Shown here piece after piece: positions 54,858-64,000 of a stretch of DNA of 64,000 nt (positions are counted from its first letter, which is position 1; each line of letters starts with the position of its first letter). A model generated the notes under the pieces. It ran no database searches, was not told the DNA's origin, and saw nothing but the letters and a program-made list of their open reading frames with translations. A program made the position numbers and the translations under genes. Origin of the DNA: Xanthomonas campestris pv. badrii. GTDB lineage: Bacteria; Pseudomonadota; Gammaproteobacteria; Xanthomonadales; Xanthomonadaceae. The stretch lies in assembly GCF_012848175.1 (NCBI RefSeq), contig NZ_CP051651.1, positions 1,550,001 through 1,614,000 on the forward strand. The letters run 5' to 3'.

Positions 54858-56747
54858 TCAAACTTCCAGCGACGCCAAATCGCCCTTGGTTTCCAGCCAC
54901 TGCTTGCGGTCGCTTGCGCGCTTCTTGGCCAGCAGCATGTCCATCAGCGAACGGGTCTGCTCGCCGTCGTCGATGGTCAGCTGCACCAGGCGGCGCGTAT
55001 CCGGATGGATGGTGGATTCGCGCAACTGCTGCGGATTCATCTCGCCCAGGCCCTTGAAGCGGGTCACGCTGATCTGGCCCTTCATCTTCTCGCGCGCGAT
55101 CTTGTCCAGCAGCGTGGTCTTTTCCTCTTCGTCCAGCGCGTAGAACACCTGCTTGCCCACGTCCACGCGGAACAGCGGCGGCATCGCCACGAACACGTGG
55201 CCGGCGGCAACCAATGCGGGGAAATGCTGCAGGAACAGCGCGGTCAGCAGCGTGGCGATATGCAGGCCATCGGAGTCGGCGTCGGCCAGGATCACCACCT
55301 TGCCGTAGCGCAGCCCGGTGATGTCGTCCTTGCCCGGATCGCAGCCGATCGCGATCGCCAGGTTGTGCACTTCCTCCGAGGCGAGCACGCTGCCGGAGGC
55401 CACTTCCCAGGTGTTGAGGATCTTGCCGCGCAGCGGCAGGATCGCCTGGAAGTCCTTGTCGCGCGCCTGCTTGGCCGAACCGCCGGCCGAATCGCCTTCC
55501 ACCAGGAACAGCTCGGTGCGCGACAGGTCCTGGCTGATGCAATCGGCCAGCTTGCCGGGCAGGGCCGGGCCCTGGGTGACCTTCTTGCGGACGATCTGCT
55601 TTTCGGTCTTCAACCGTGCGCTGGCGCGGTCGATGGCGATCTGCGCGATCTTCTCGCCGATCTCCACATTCTGATTGAGATACAGGCTGAAGGCATCGTG
55701 TGCGGCGCCTTCGATGAAGCCGGCGGCCTGGCGCGAGGACAGCCGCTCCTTGGTCTGCCCGGAGAACTGCGGGTCGGTCATCTTCAGGCTGAGCACGAAG
55801 GTGACCCGGTCCCATACGTCTTCCGGCGCCAGCTTGACCCCGCGCGGCAGCAGGTCGCGGAAGTCGCAGAACTCGCGCAACGCATCGGTCAGGCCCGAAC
55901 GCAGGCCGTTGACGTGGGTGCCGTGCTGCGCGGTGGGGATCAGGTTGACGTAGCTTTCCTGTACCAGCTCGCCTTCCGGCACCCAGGCCGCGGCCCAGTC
56001 CACGACCTCGGTGTCTTTCTTCAGGCTGCCCACGAACAACTCGGCCGGCAGCAACTCGTGCTGGGCCATCTCCCCCTTGAGGTAGTCGCGCAGGCCATTT
56101 TCGAAATACCAGCTGTCCTGTTCGCCGGTGGCCTCGTCATGCAACTTGACGGTCAACCCTGGGCACAGCACCGCCTTGGCGCGCAGCAGGTGGCGCAGCG
56201 CACGCACATTGAATTTGGGCGTGTCGAAATACTTCGGATCGGCCCAGAAGCGCAGTCGCGTGCCGGTGTTCTTCTTGCCCACCGTGCCGACCACTTCGAG
56301 CTTGGAGGCGGCGTTGCCGTCGCGGAACTCCATGCGGTGCTCGCTGCCTTCGCGCTTGATGAACAGCTCGACCTTGGTCGAGAGCGCATTGACCACGCTC
56401 ACGCCCACGCCGTGCAGGCCGCCGGAGAAGGTGTAGTTGCGGTTGCTGAACTTGCCGCCGGCATGCAGGCGGGTCAGGATCAGTTCCACGCCCGGAATCT
56501 TCTCTTCCGGATGGATGTCCACCGGCATGCCGCGGCCGTCGTCGGACACCTCGCAGCTGCCATCCTTGTACAGGGTCACTTCGACCTGCTTGGCGTGGCC
56601 GGCGAGCGCCTCGTCGACGGAGTTGTCGATCACTTCCTGCGCCAGATGGTTCGGGCGCGCGGTGTCGGTGTACATGCCCGGGCGGCGTTTGACCGGGTCC
56701 AGGCCCGACAGCACTTCAATATCGGCGGCGTTATAACGGGTGTTCAT
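54858..56747 (-). CDS. parE: DNA topoisomerase IV subunit B ParE
   Basis: 629 residues, the normal length. The GHKL ATPase domain is complete (N box DNSVDEAL at 41-48, DDGRGMPVD, GGLHGVGVSVVNAL), then the transducer, the TOPRIM domain (EGDSAGGSAKQARD) and a C-terminal part. Together with ParC it unlinks replicated chromosomes. ATG 56747 gives the standard N-terminus; the frame is open further but with no family match. parC is not in this window. Confidence 0.96.
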   Translation of the reverse strand: MNTRYNAADIEVLSGLDPVKRRPGMYTDTARPNHLAQEVIDNSVDEALAGHAKQVEVTLYKDGSCEVSDDGRGMPVDIHPEEKIPGVELILTRLHAGGKFSNRNYTFSGGLHGVGVSVVNALSTKVELFIKREGSEHRMEFRDGNAASKLEVVGTVGKKNTGTRLRFWADPKYFDTPKFNVRALRHLLRAKAVLCPGLTVKLHDEATGEQDSWYFENGLRDYLKGEMAQHELLPAELFVGSLKKDTEVVDWAAAWVPEGELVQESYVNLIPTAQHGTHVNGLRSGLTDALREFCDFRDLLPRGVKLAPEDVWDRVTFVLSLKMTDPQFSGQTKERLSSRQAAGFIEGAAHDAFSLYLNQNVEIGEKIAQIAIDRASARLKTEKQIVRKKVTQGPALPGKLADCISQDLSRTELFLVEGDSAGGSAKQARDKDFQAILPLRGKILNTWEVASGSVLASEEVHNLAIAIGCDPGKDDITGLRYGKVVILADADSDGLHIATLLTALFLQHFPALVAAGHVFVAMPPLFRVDVGKQVFYALDEEEKTTLLDKIAREKMKGQISVTRFKGLGEMNPQQLRESTIHPDTRRLVQLTIDDGEQTRSLMDMLLAKKRASDRKQWLETKGDLASLEV

Positions 56748-56908
56748 GCATCTCGTTGGCACGTGAAACGACGCGCAAGTGTGCGGGCTGGGGCGACTTT
56801 TTGCACGCGGCAGGCGTTCAGTGCAGGGCTGGGTGGGCGTGGCTACCCTGGCGTTGGTTTCGGAACCGAACGTCCCCACCTGAGGATGTGACCGAACCGG
56901 AGGACACC

Positions 56909-57151
56909 ATGAAGCTCAAACACATTCTGATGCTCACCCTGGGTGCGGCCGCCGTGGCGGCATTGCCGGCGCTGGCCCAGGCCGCCCCGCAGCAGACCGG
57001 GCAGGGCGCCACCACGCAAAAAGCCGACGACGCCAAGGCCAAGACCGAAGCCGAGCGCAAGGCCGAGCGCCGTGCCGCCGCTGCCGCGCAGAAGCCCAAG
57101 GCCGACAGCGCGCCGCGCGAGGAAGAAGAAGAGGAAAAGCCGGCGCGCTGA
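56909..57151 (+). CDS. Small exported Ala/Lys/Glu-rich protein of unknown function
   Basis: 80 residues. A clear signal peptide ends at about residue 25 (PALAQA). The mature part is a highly charged Ala/Lys/Arg/Glu helix ending in six successive Glu and a basic Pro-Ala-Arg. GGAGGAC lies directly before the ATG. It has no recognised family. It is followed by a strong terminator at 57180. The single-gene unit between parE and pyrG is divergent from parE. Confidence 0.75.
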   Translation: MKLKHILMLTLGAAAVAALPALAQAAPQQTGQGATTQKADDAKAKTEAERKAERRAAAAAQKPKADSAPREEEEEEKPAR

Positions 57152-57179
57152 GCCTCGCGCACCGGCAGCTCGCAGCATG

Positions 57180-57205
57180 GACGCCCCGGCTCAGGCCGGG
57201 GCGTC
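57180..57205 (+). terminator. Rho-independent terminator after the small exported protein gene
   Basis: A perfect 11-bp stem (GACGCCCCGGC/GCCGGGGCGTC) with a TCAG loop, followed by TGCATTT. The short T-run makes it moderately strong. Confidence 0.7.
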
Positions 57206-57293
57206 TGCATTTGCGCATGGTTGCAGCCACTCTTGCCGCGCGGGATGACCTCGTCATCACGCAACCCTTGGGCATTGGCCCATCACCCGTTAA

Positions 57294-58988
<1,695 letters not shown>

Positions 58989-58991
58989 GTT

Positions 58992-59060
58992 GCTTCTCCC
59001 ATCGGGACCTCGGTCCCCTTCATGGGGAGAAGGTGCCCCGAAGGGCGGATGAGGGGGCGC
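58992..59060. repeat. GC-rich hairpin repeat, variant 1
   Basis: CTTCTCCC ... GGGAGAAGGTGCCCCGAAGGGCGGATGAGGG. The stem CTTCTCCC/GGGAGAAG pairs across about 20 bases. It lies directly after the pyrG stop. Confidence 0.6.
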
Positions 59061-59151
59061 CGCAACGCACTGGAAGATGGCAGCCATGACGAACGCGTCG
59101 CTACGCGCCAGCCAAGGCAAACCATCATGCTTCAGCCGTGCTTCGCAACCG

Positions 59152-59190
59152 CACCCTCACCCCAACCCCTCTCCCGACGGGAGAGGGGCT
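59152..59190. repeat. GC-rich hairpin repeat, main form
   Basis: ACCCTCACCCCAACCCCTCTCCC, then GACGGGAGAGGGGCT. Near-identical to 59301-59339 and the reverse complement of 49531-49570. Confidence 0.75.
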
Positions 59191-59203
59191 CAGATCATGG
59201 CGA

Positions 59204-59253
59204 CTCCCTTCTCCCGTCGGGAAGGTGGCGCGAAGCGCCGGATGAGGGTACGG
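59204..59253. repeat. GC-rich hairpin repeat, variant 2
   Basis: TCCCTTCTCCCGTCGGGAAGG with a following GGCGCGAAGCGCCGGATGAGGGTACGGG. It shares the GATGAGGGTACGG tail with the other copies. Confidence 0.6.
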
Positions 59254-59300
59254 GCGAAGCCTCATGTGCCCAAATCATTCAACTATTACGTGCCAGTCTT

Positions 59301-59339
59301 ACCCTCACCCCAACCCCTCTCCCGATGGGAGAGGGGCTT
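59301..59339. repeat. GC-rich hairpin repeat, main form
   Basis: Matches 59152-59190 except for the loop (GATGGG instead of GACGGG). It ends 22 bases before kdsA, which has its own ribosome site. Confidence 0.75.
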
Positions 59340-59360
59340 CAATCGAAATAAGGTGACCTG

Positions 59361-60191
59361 ATGAAACTGTGTGACTTTGAAGTCGGCCTCGACCAGCCGC
59401 TGTTCCTGATTGCAGGCCCGTGCGTGATCGAGTCGATGCAGTTGCAGCTCGATGTCGCCGGCAAGCTCAAGGAGATCACCGGCAAGCTCGGGATCAACTT
59501 CATCTTCAAGTCGAGCTTCGACAAGGCCAACCGCACCTCGGGCACCAGCTTTCGCGGCCCCGGCCTGGAAGAAGGCTTGAAGGTACTGGACGCGGTGAAG
59601 CAGCAGATCGGCGTGCCGGTGCTCACCGATGTGCACGAATACACCCCGATGAACGAAGTGGCCGCGGTGGTCGATGTGCTGCAGACCCCGGCGTTCCTGG
59701 TGCGCCAGACCGACTTCATCAAGAACGTCTGCGCCGCCGGCAAGCCGGTGAACATCAAGAAGGGCCAGTTCCTGGCGCCGTGGGACATGAAGCCGGTGGT
59801 GGACAAGGCCAAGTCCACCGGCAACGAGCAGATCATGGTCTGCGAGCGCGGCGCTTCGTTCGGCTACAACAACCTGGTCAGCGACATGCGCTCGTTGAGC
59901 GTGATGCGCGACACCGGTTGCCCGGTCGTGTTCGACGCCACCCATTCGGTGCAGTTGCCGGGCGGGCAGGGCAGCAGCTCCGGTGGCCAGCGCGAGTTCG
60001 TGCCGGTGCTGGCGCGCGCCGCCGTGGCAGTGGGTATTTCCGGGCTGTTTGCCGAAACCCATCCGGATCCGTCCAAGGCGCTGTCCGATGGTCCCAATGC
60101 GTGGCCGCTCGATCGCATGGAAGAACTGCTGGAAACGCTGATGGAACTGGATGCAGTGACCAAGAAGCACGGGTTCGCGCGCTTCGCATGA
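59361..60191 (+). CDS. kdsA: KDO-8-phosphate synthase KdsA
   Basis: 276 residues. Condenses arabinose-5-phosphate with PEP to make KDO-8-phosphate for lipopolysaccharide. Motifs [18 protein letters not shown], and [10 protein letters not shown] are diagnostic. It has AAGGTGA four bases before the ATG. The following membrane-protein gene overlaps it by four bases. Confidence 0.97.
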   Translation: MKLCDFEVGLDQPLFLIAGPCVIESMQLQLDVAGKLKEITGKLGINFIFKSSFDKANRTSGTSFRGPGLEEGLKVLDAVKQQIGVPVLTDVHEYTPMNEVAAVVDVLQTPAFLVRQTDFIKNVCAAGKPVNIKKGQFLAPWDMKPVVDKAKSTGNEQIMVCERGASFGYNNLVSDMRSLSVMRDTGCPVVFDATHSVQLPGGQGSSSGGQREFVPVLARAAVAVGISGLFAETHPDPSKALSDGPNAWPLDRMEELLETLMELDAVTKKHGFARFA

Positions 60192-60550
60192 GGTCCGATC
60201 CGTCGGCGTTGGCGGCATCGCGGCGCCAACGCCGGCACTGGCGGCACTGGCCCTGGGGCTGGATGGCGCTAGCTCTGTCGCTCGCTGCATGGGCCTGCCT
60301 GGCCGTCATGGCCTTGCTGGTGACCGCCAGCATCGGCATGCCGGGCGACGGCAATCAGGCGATGCAGGCCACGCGCATTCCGATGTTTGTCACGCTGTTG
60401 GTGGGCGCGCTGGTGTCCGTGGGCGGTCTTGCGGCCAGCCCGGTCGCGTTCTCGCTGCGTCGCCAGCCTGGCGCTGCCGCCATGGGCTTGGCGTTGCTGA
60501 TGCTCCTGCTCCTGCTGTTTTGCCTCTCGCTGCTGGGCCTGAAGGCCTAG
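60188..60550 (+). CDS. Hypothetical membrane protein downstream of kdsA
   Basis: 120 residues. A basic N-terminus ([10 protein letters not shown]) and three membrane segments (about 23-47, 65-85 and 96-116). No recognised family. It is coupled to kdsA by an ATGA overlap and lies between kdsA and eno, as is common in xanthomonads. Role unknown. Confidence 0.7.
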   Translation: MRSDPSALAASRRQRRHWRHWPWGWMALALSLAAWACLAVMALLVTASIGMPGDGNQAMQATRIPMFVTLLVGALVSVGGLAASPVAFSLRRQPGAAAMGLALLMLLLLLFCLSLLGLKA

Positions 60551-60663
60551 CTGCACAGTCCTGCCGGCCAGGCACGCATCGAGCCCCTGCGATTTGGCAA
60601 TGGCGCGGTGTGCAGCGATAATCCGGCAGCTTGTTTCCGGTGTACTTCCCCCCTTACTGGTAA

Positions 60664-61968
<1,305 letters not shown>

Positions 61969-61971
61969 GCC

Positions 61972-62337
61972 GTGCGCAACTGGCGCTGGCTACTGCTGGT
62001 GCTGGCGGTGCTGCTGGCTTGGCTGCAGTACCGCTTCTGGTTCGGGCCCGGGAATTCCGGCGAAGTCATGATGCTGGAAGCCCAGGTCGCGCATCAGACA
62101 CAGGACAACGAAGGTCTGCGCCAACGCAACCAGGCGTTGGCAGCAGAGGTGAAGGATTTGAAGGATGGCGAGGCGGCAATCGAGGAACGCGCACGCAGCG
62201 AGCTGGGCATGATCAAGCCGGGCGAGACGTTCTATCGCGTGGTCGAGGATGCACCGCTGCCGTCGCCTGCAGCGGCCGAGGTTGCGGCTCCTGCGCAGCA
62301 AGCGCCGGCCTCCGACGACCCGGTGGATCACCCATGA
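61972..62337 (+). CDS. ftsB: Cell division protein FtsB
   Basis: 121 residues from GTG, three bases after the eno stop. One N-terminal membrane segment (about 4-20) and a periplasmic coiled coil (about 25-75), then a variable Ala/Pro-rich tail. FtsB joins FtsL and FtsQ in the divisome. Its position after eno is conserved in gammaproteobacteria. Confidence 0.93.
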   Translation: MRNWRWLLLVLAVLLAWLQYRFWFGPGNSGEVMMLEAQVAHQTQDNEGLRQRNQALAAEVKDLKDGEAAIEERARSELGMIKPGETFYRVVEDAPLPSPAAAEVAAPAQQAPASDDPVDHP

Positions 62338-63134
62338 CCGGCTCGATCTGGGCCATCGTGCCTGCCGCCGGACGCGGCACCCGGTTTGGTGGGTCCACGC
62401 CCAAGCAATACCTGCACGCGGCCGGGCAGCCGCTGATGGCCTACACCCTGGCGGCACTGGCCGCACACCCGGCCGTGGCTGGCATCCTCGTGGCGATCGC
62501 TGCCGACGATGGCGATTGGCCGGGCTGGACGGCGGTGCAGTCCAAGCCGGTGCTGACCTGCCTCGGCGGTGCGACGCGCGCTGCCTCCGTGCTGGCCGGC
62601 TTGCTGGCATTGCCCGACAGCGCACGCGCGGACGATTTCGTGTTGGTGCATGATGCGGCGCGCCCGAATCTGGCATTGGCCGATCTGGACCGGTTGCTGG
62701 AAATCGGCCGCGGCGACCCGGTGGGCGCCATTCTGGCCGCACCGGTGCGCGACACGCTCAAGCGTGCCGGCGACGATGGCGGCATCGATGGCACCGAGCC
62801 ACGCGAACGTCTATGGCGCGCGCTCACTCCGCAGCTGTTTCGCCGGCATCAACTGATCCGCGGCCTCACCGAGGCCTCGGCCGCCGGGGTGGACGTGACC
62901 GACGAGGCAATGGCGATGGAGCGGCTGGGATTGCGCCCCCTGCTGGTGGAAGGGGCCGAAGACAACTTCAAGGTCACCACGCCGGCGGATCTGGCGCGTT
63001 TCGAGTTCGAGCTGGTCAACCGGGACGCGGGACCCGGGACGCGGGACCCGGAAAGCGCACATCCGCAGTCCTCCGTTTTCGCCTCTGCTTTCCCGGGTCC
63101 CCGGTCCCGGGTCCCCGGTCCCGAAGAGATCTGA
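62334..63134 (+). CDS. ispD: 2-C-methyl-D-erythritol 4-phosphate cytidylyltransferase IspD
   Basis: 266 residues, some 30 longer than usual. The core (about 1-230) has [22 protein letters not shown] and the [12 protein letters not shown] segment. It makes CDP-ME in the non-mevalonate isoprenoid pathway. The last 36 or so residues (from about 231) are encoded by a long GC-rich inverted repeat (63021-63123) and have no family match, so the repeat has replaced the original stop. It overlaps ftsB by four bases and precedes ispF by three. Confidence 0.95.
   Translation: MTGSIWAIVPAAGRGTRFGGSTPKQYLHAAGQPLMAYTLAALAAHPAVAGILVAIAADDGDWPGWTAVQSKPVLTCLGGATRAASVLAGLLALPDSARADDFVLVHDAARPNLALADLDRLLEIGRGDPVGAILAAPVRDTLKRAGDDGGIDGTEPRERLWRALTPQLFRRHQLIRGLTEASAAGVDVTDEAMAMERLGLRPLLVEGAEDNFKVTTPADLARFEFELVNRDAGPGTRDPESAHPQSSVFASAFPGPRSRVPGPEEI
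63021..63123. repeat. Long inverted repeat forming the 3' end of ispD
   Basis: The left arm CGGGACGCGGGACCCGGGAC... (63021-63056) and the right arm from GCTTTCCCGGGTCCCC (63087-63123) are near-perfect inverted copies of about 36 bases with a short loop. Each arm itself contains a tandem GGGACCCGGGAC-type repeat. It looks like an inserted REP/BIME-like element that is translated as part of ispD. Confidence 0.85.
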
Positions 63135-63137
63135 CCC

Positions 63138-63629
63138 ATGTCCTTCAATTTCCGCATCGGCCAGGGATACGACGTCCATGCGTTCGGCCCTGGCGACCAC
63201 GTGATGCTAGGCGGCGTGCGCGTGGCGCATAGTCACGGCGTGCTTGCACACAGCGACGGCGACGTGGTGCTGCACGCGTTGTGCGACGCCATGCTGGGCG
63301 CGCTGGCGCTGGGCGACATCGGCCAGCATTTTCCGCCCAGCGATGCGCGCTGGAAGGATGCCGACAGTGCGCAATTCCTGCAGCATTGCGATCAGTTGCT
63401 GCGTGAGCGCGGCTGGCGGGTCGGCAATGCCGATATCACCGTGATCTGCGAACGGCCCAAGGTCGGCCCCCATGCGCTGGCGATGCGCGAACGTATTGCC
63501 GGTTTGCTGGCGATCGAACCCGATGCGGTCAGCATCAAGGCCACCACCAGCGAAAAGCTCGGCTTCACCGGTCGCGGCGAAGGCATTGCTGCACAGGCGG
63601 CGGTGCTGCTGGGCAAGATCGCTGCCTGA
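63138..63629 (+). CDS. ispF: 2-C-methyl-D-erythritol 2,4-cyclodiphosphate synthase IspF
   Basis: 163 residues. Forms MEcDP from CDP-MEP. The N-terminus [11 protein letters not shown] and the metal-site residues in [10 protein letters not shown] are diagnostic, and the C-terminus has [15 protein letters not shown]. It follows ispD by three bases. Confidence 0.97.
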   Translation: MSFNFRIGQGYDVHAFGPGDHVMLGGVRVAHSHGVLAHSDGDVVLHALCDAMLGALALGDIGQHFPPSDARWKDADSAQFLQHCDQLLRERGWRVGNADITVICERPKVGPHALAMRERIAGLLAIEPDAVSIKATTSEKLGFTGRGEGIAAQAAVLLGKIAA

Positions 63630-63731
63630 TCCAATCCTGCCTGCCGGGCATGTCCGGCGGGCGAGGCGACATTCCGCGCCGAGCCATCGGCCCACAGCGC
63701 ACGATGCGTCGGCGCGAAGGCGAACCACAGC

Positions 63732-64000
63732 ATGAGCCAGACCCCTGTTCTTCCCCGCGCGCATGGCGCGGCCGTGTTGCGTGCCGCCATGCGCAGCACG
63801 CCGGACGACTTCCAGGTGGATGAGTTGCCGGCATTCGAGCCTTCCGGCGAAGGCGAACATCTGTTGCTCACCATCCGCAAGCGTGGCCAGAACACCGCTT
63901 ATGTCGCCAAGGCGCTTGCGCGTTGGGCCGGTATCGCCGAAATGGGGGTGAGTTACGCCGGCCTGAAGGACCGCCACGCAGTCACCACGCAGCGTTTCAG
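63732..64000 (+). CDS. truD: tRNA pseudouridine(13) synthase TruD (5' part, cut by the window end)
   Basis: The first 89 codons of TruD, which makes pseudouridine 13 in tRNA-Glu. DDFQVDELP is the family N-terminus, and [16 protein letters not shown] holds the catalytic Asp (AGLKDR). The gene continues past the right edge. It follows ispF by 102 bases. Confidence 0.93.
   Translation, partial: MSQTPVLPRAHGAAVLRAAMRSTPDDFQVDELPAFEPSGEGEHLLLTIRKRGQNTAYVAKALARWAGIAEMGVSYAGLKDRHAVTTQRF

Larger units (their letters stand above)
58989..59360. other. Repeat-rich region between pyrG and kdsA
   Basis: 372 bases with no gene. It consists largely of four copies or variants of the GC-rich hairpin family at 58992-59060, 59152-59190, 59204-59253 and 59301-59339, some inverted. 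Confidence 0.7.

Noticed and set aside
54810..56891. A 693-codon open frame on the plus strand
   Set aside because: Antisense to parE; the product is His/Gln/Arg-rich without domains.

Overview
The window reads as chromosomal DNA of a plant-associated gammaproteobacterium, most likely a Xanthomonas. The supporting signs are high GC with strong third-position GC bias, the gene orders serC-pheA-aroA and eno-ftsB-ispD-ispF-truD, the xanthomonad-type protein sequences, and short GC-rich intergenic hairpin repeats. The species cannot be fixed from this window alone. There is no rRNA operon, CRISPR array, insertion sequence or prophage. One tRNA gene, tRNA-Ser(TGA), is present.

Layout. 1-10 kb holds housekeeping genes: msrP, serC, pheA, aroA, two TonB-like genes, serS, and azoR divergent from a LysR regulator. 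10.4-11.8 kb is a tRNA-Ser followed by a small A/T-richer patch with two overlapping lipoprotein genes. 12-18 kb is sensory: a methyl-accepting chemotaxis protein, a two-domain KaiC-like ATPase, and an overlapping hybrid histidine kinase. 18.2-23.4 kb is the cytochrome c maturation operon ccmCDEFGHI, without ccmA or ccmB. Directly upstream of it on the same strand are a subtilisin-like protease, a zinc anti-sigma factor, an ECF sigma factor and a predicted outer-membrane protein. 27.3-29.7 kb holds cytochrome b561, an outer-membrane porin with an N-terminal CXXCH haem motif, and a class I cytochrome c, which together look like an electron path across the envelope.

30-47.6 kb is the accessory heart of the window. 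The first half (30.0-36.0 kb) is a compact Wzx/Wzy-type polysaccharide locus: ketoisomerase, aminotransferase, flippase, GT2 glycosyltransferase, polymerase-like protein and chain-length protein. The second half (36.2-47.6 kb) is an unusual set: two methyltransferases, an amidohydrolase, two GT4 glycosyltransferases, a family-5 nucleotidyltransferase-like protein, a radical SAM enzyme, an HPr-kinase-like ATPase and an ABC exporter. It looks like an uncharacterised biosynthesis-and-export system for a modified glycoconjugate or peptide. A small Cys-rich reading frame sits directly upstream of the radical SAM gene.

47.9-64 kb returns to conserved genes: a luciferase-like monooxygenase, a PNPOx-fold stress protein, exoD and corC, the Pit phosphate transporter with its accessory protein, a DUF218 protein, parE, pyrG, kdsA, eno, ftsB, ispD, ispF and the 5' part of truD. 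Several intergenic hairpin repeats lie here, and one long inverted repeat forms the translated 3' end of ispD. All functional calls rest on reading translated sequence and motifs; no database search was run.
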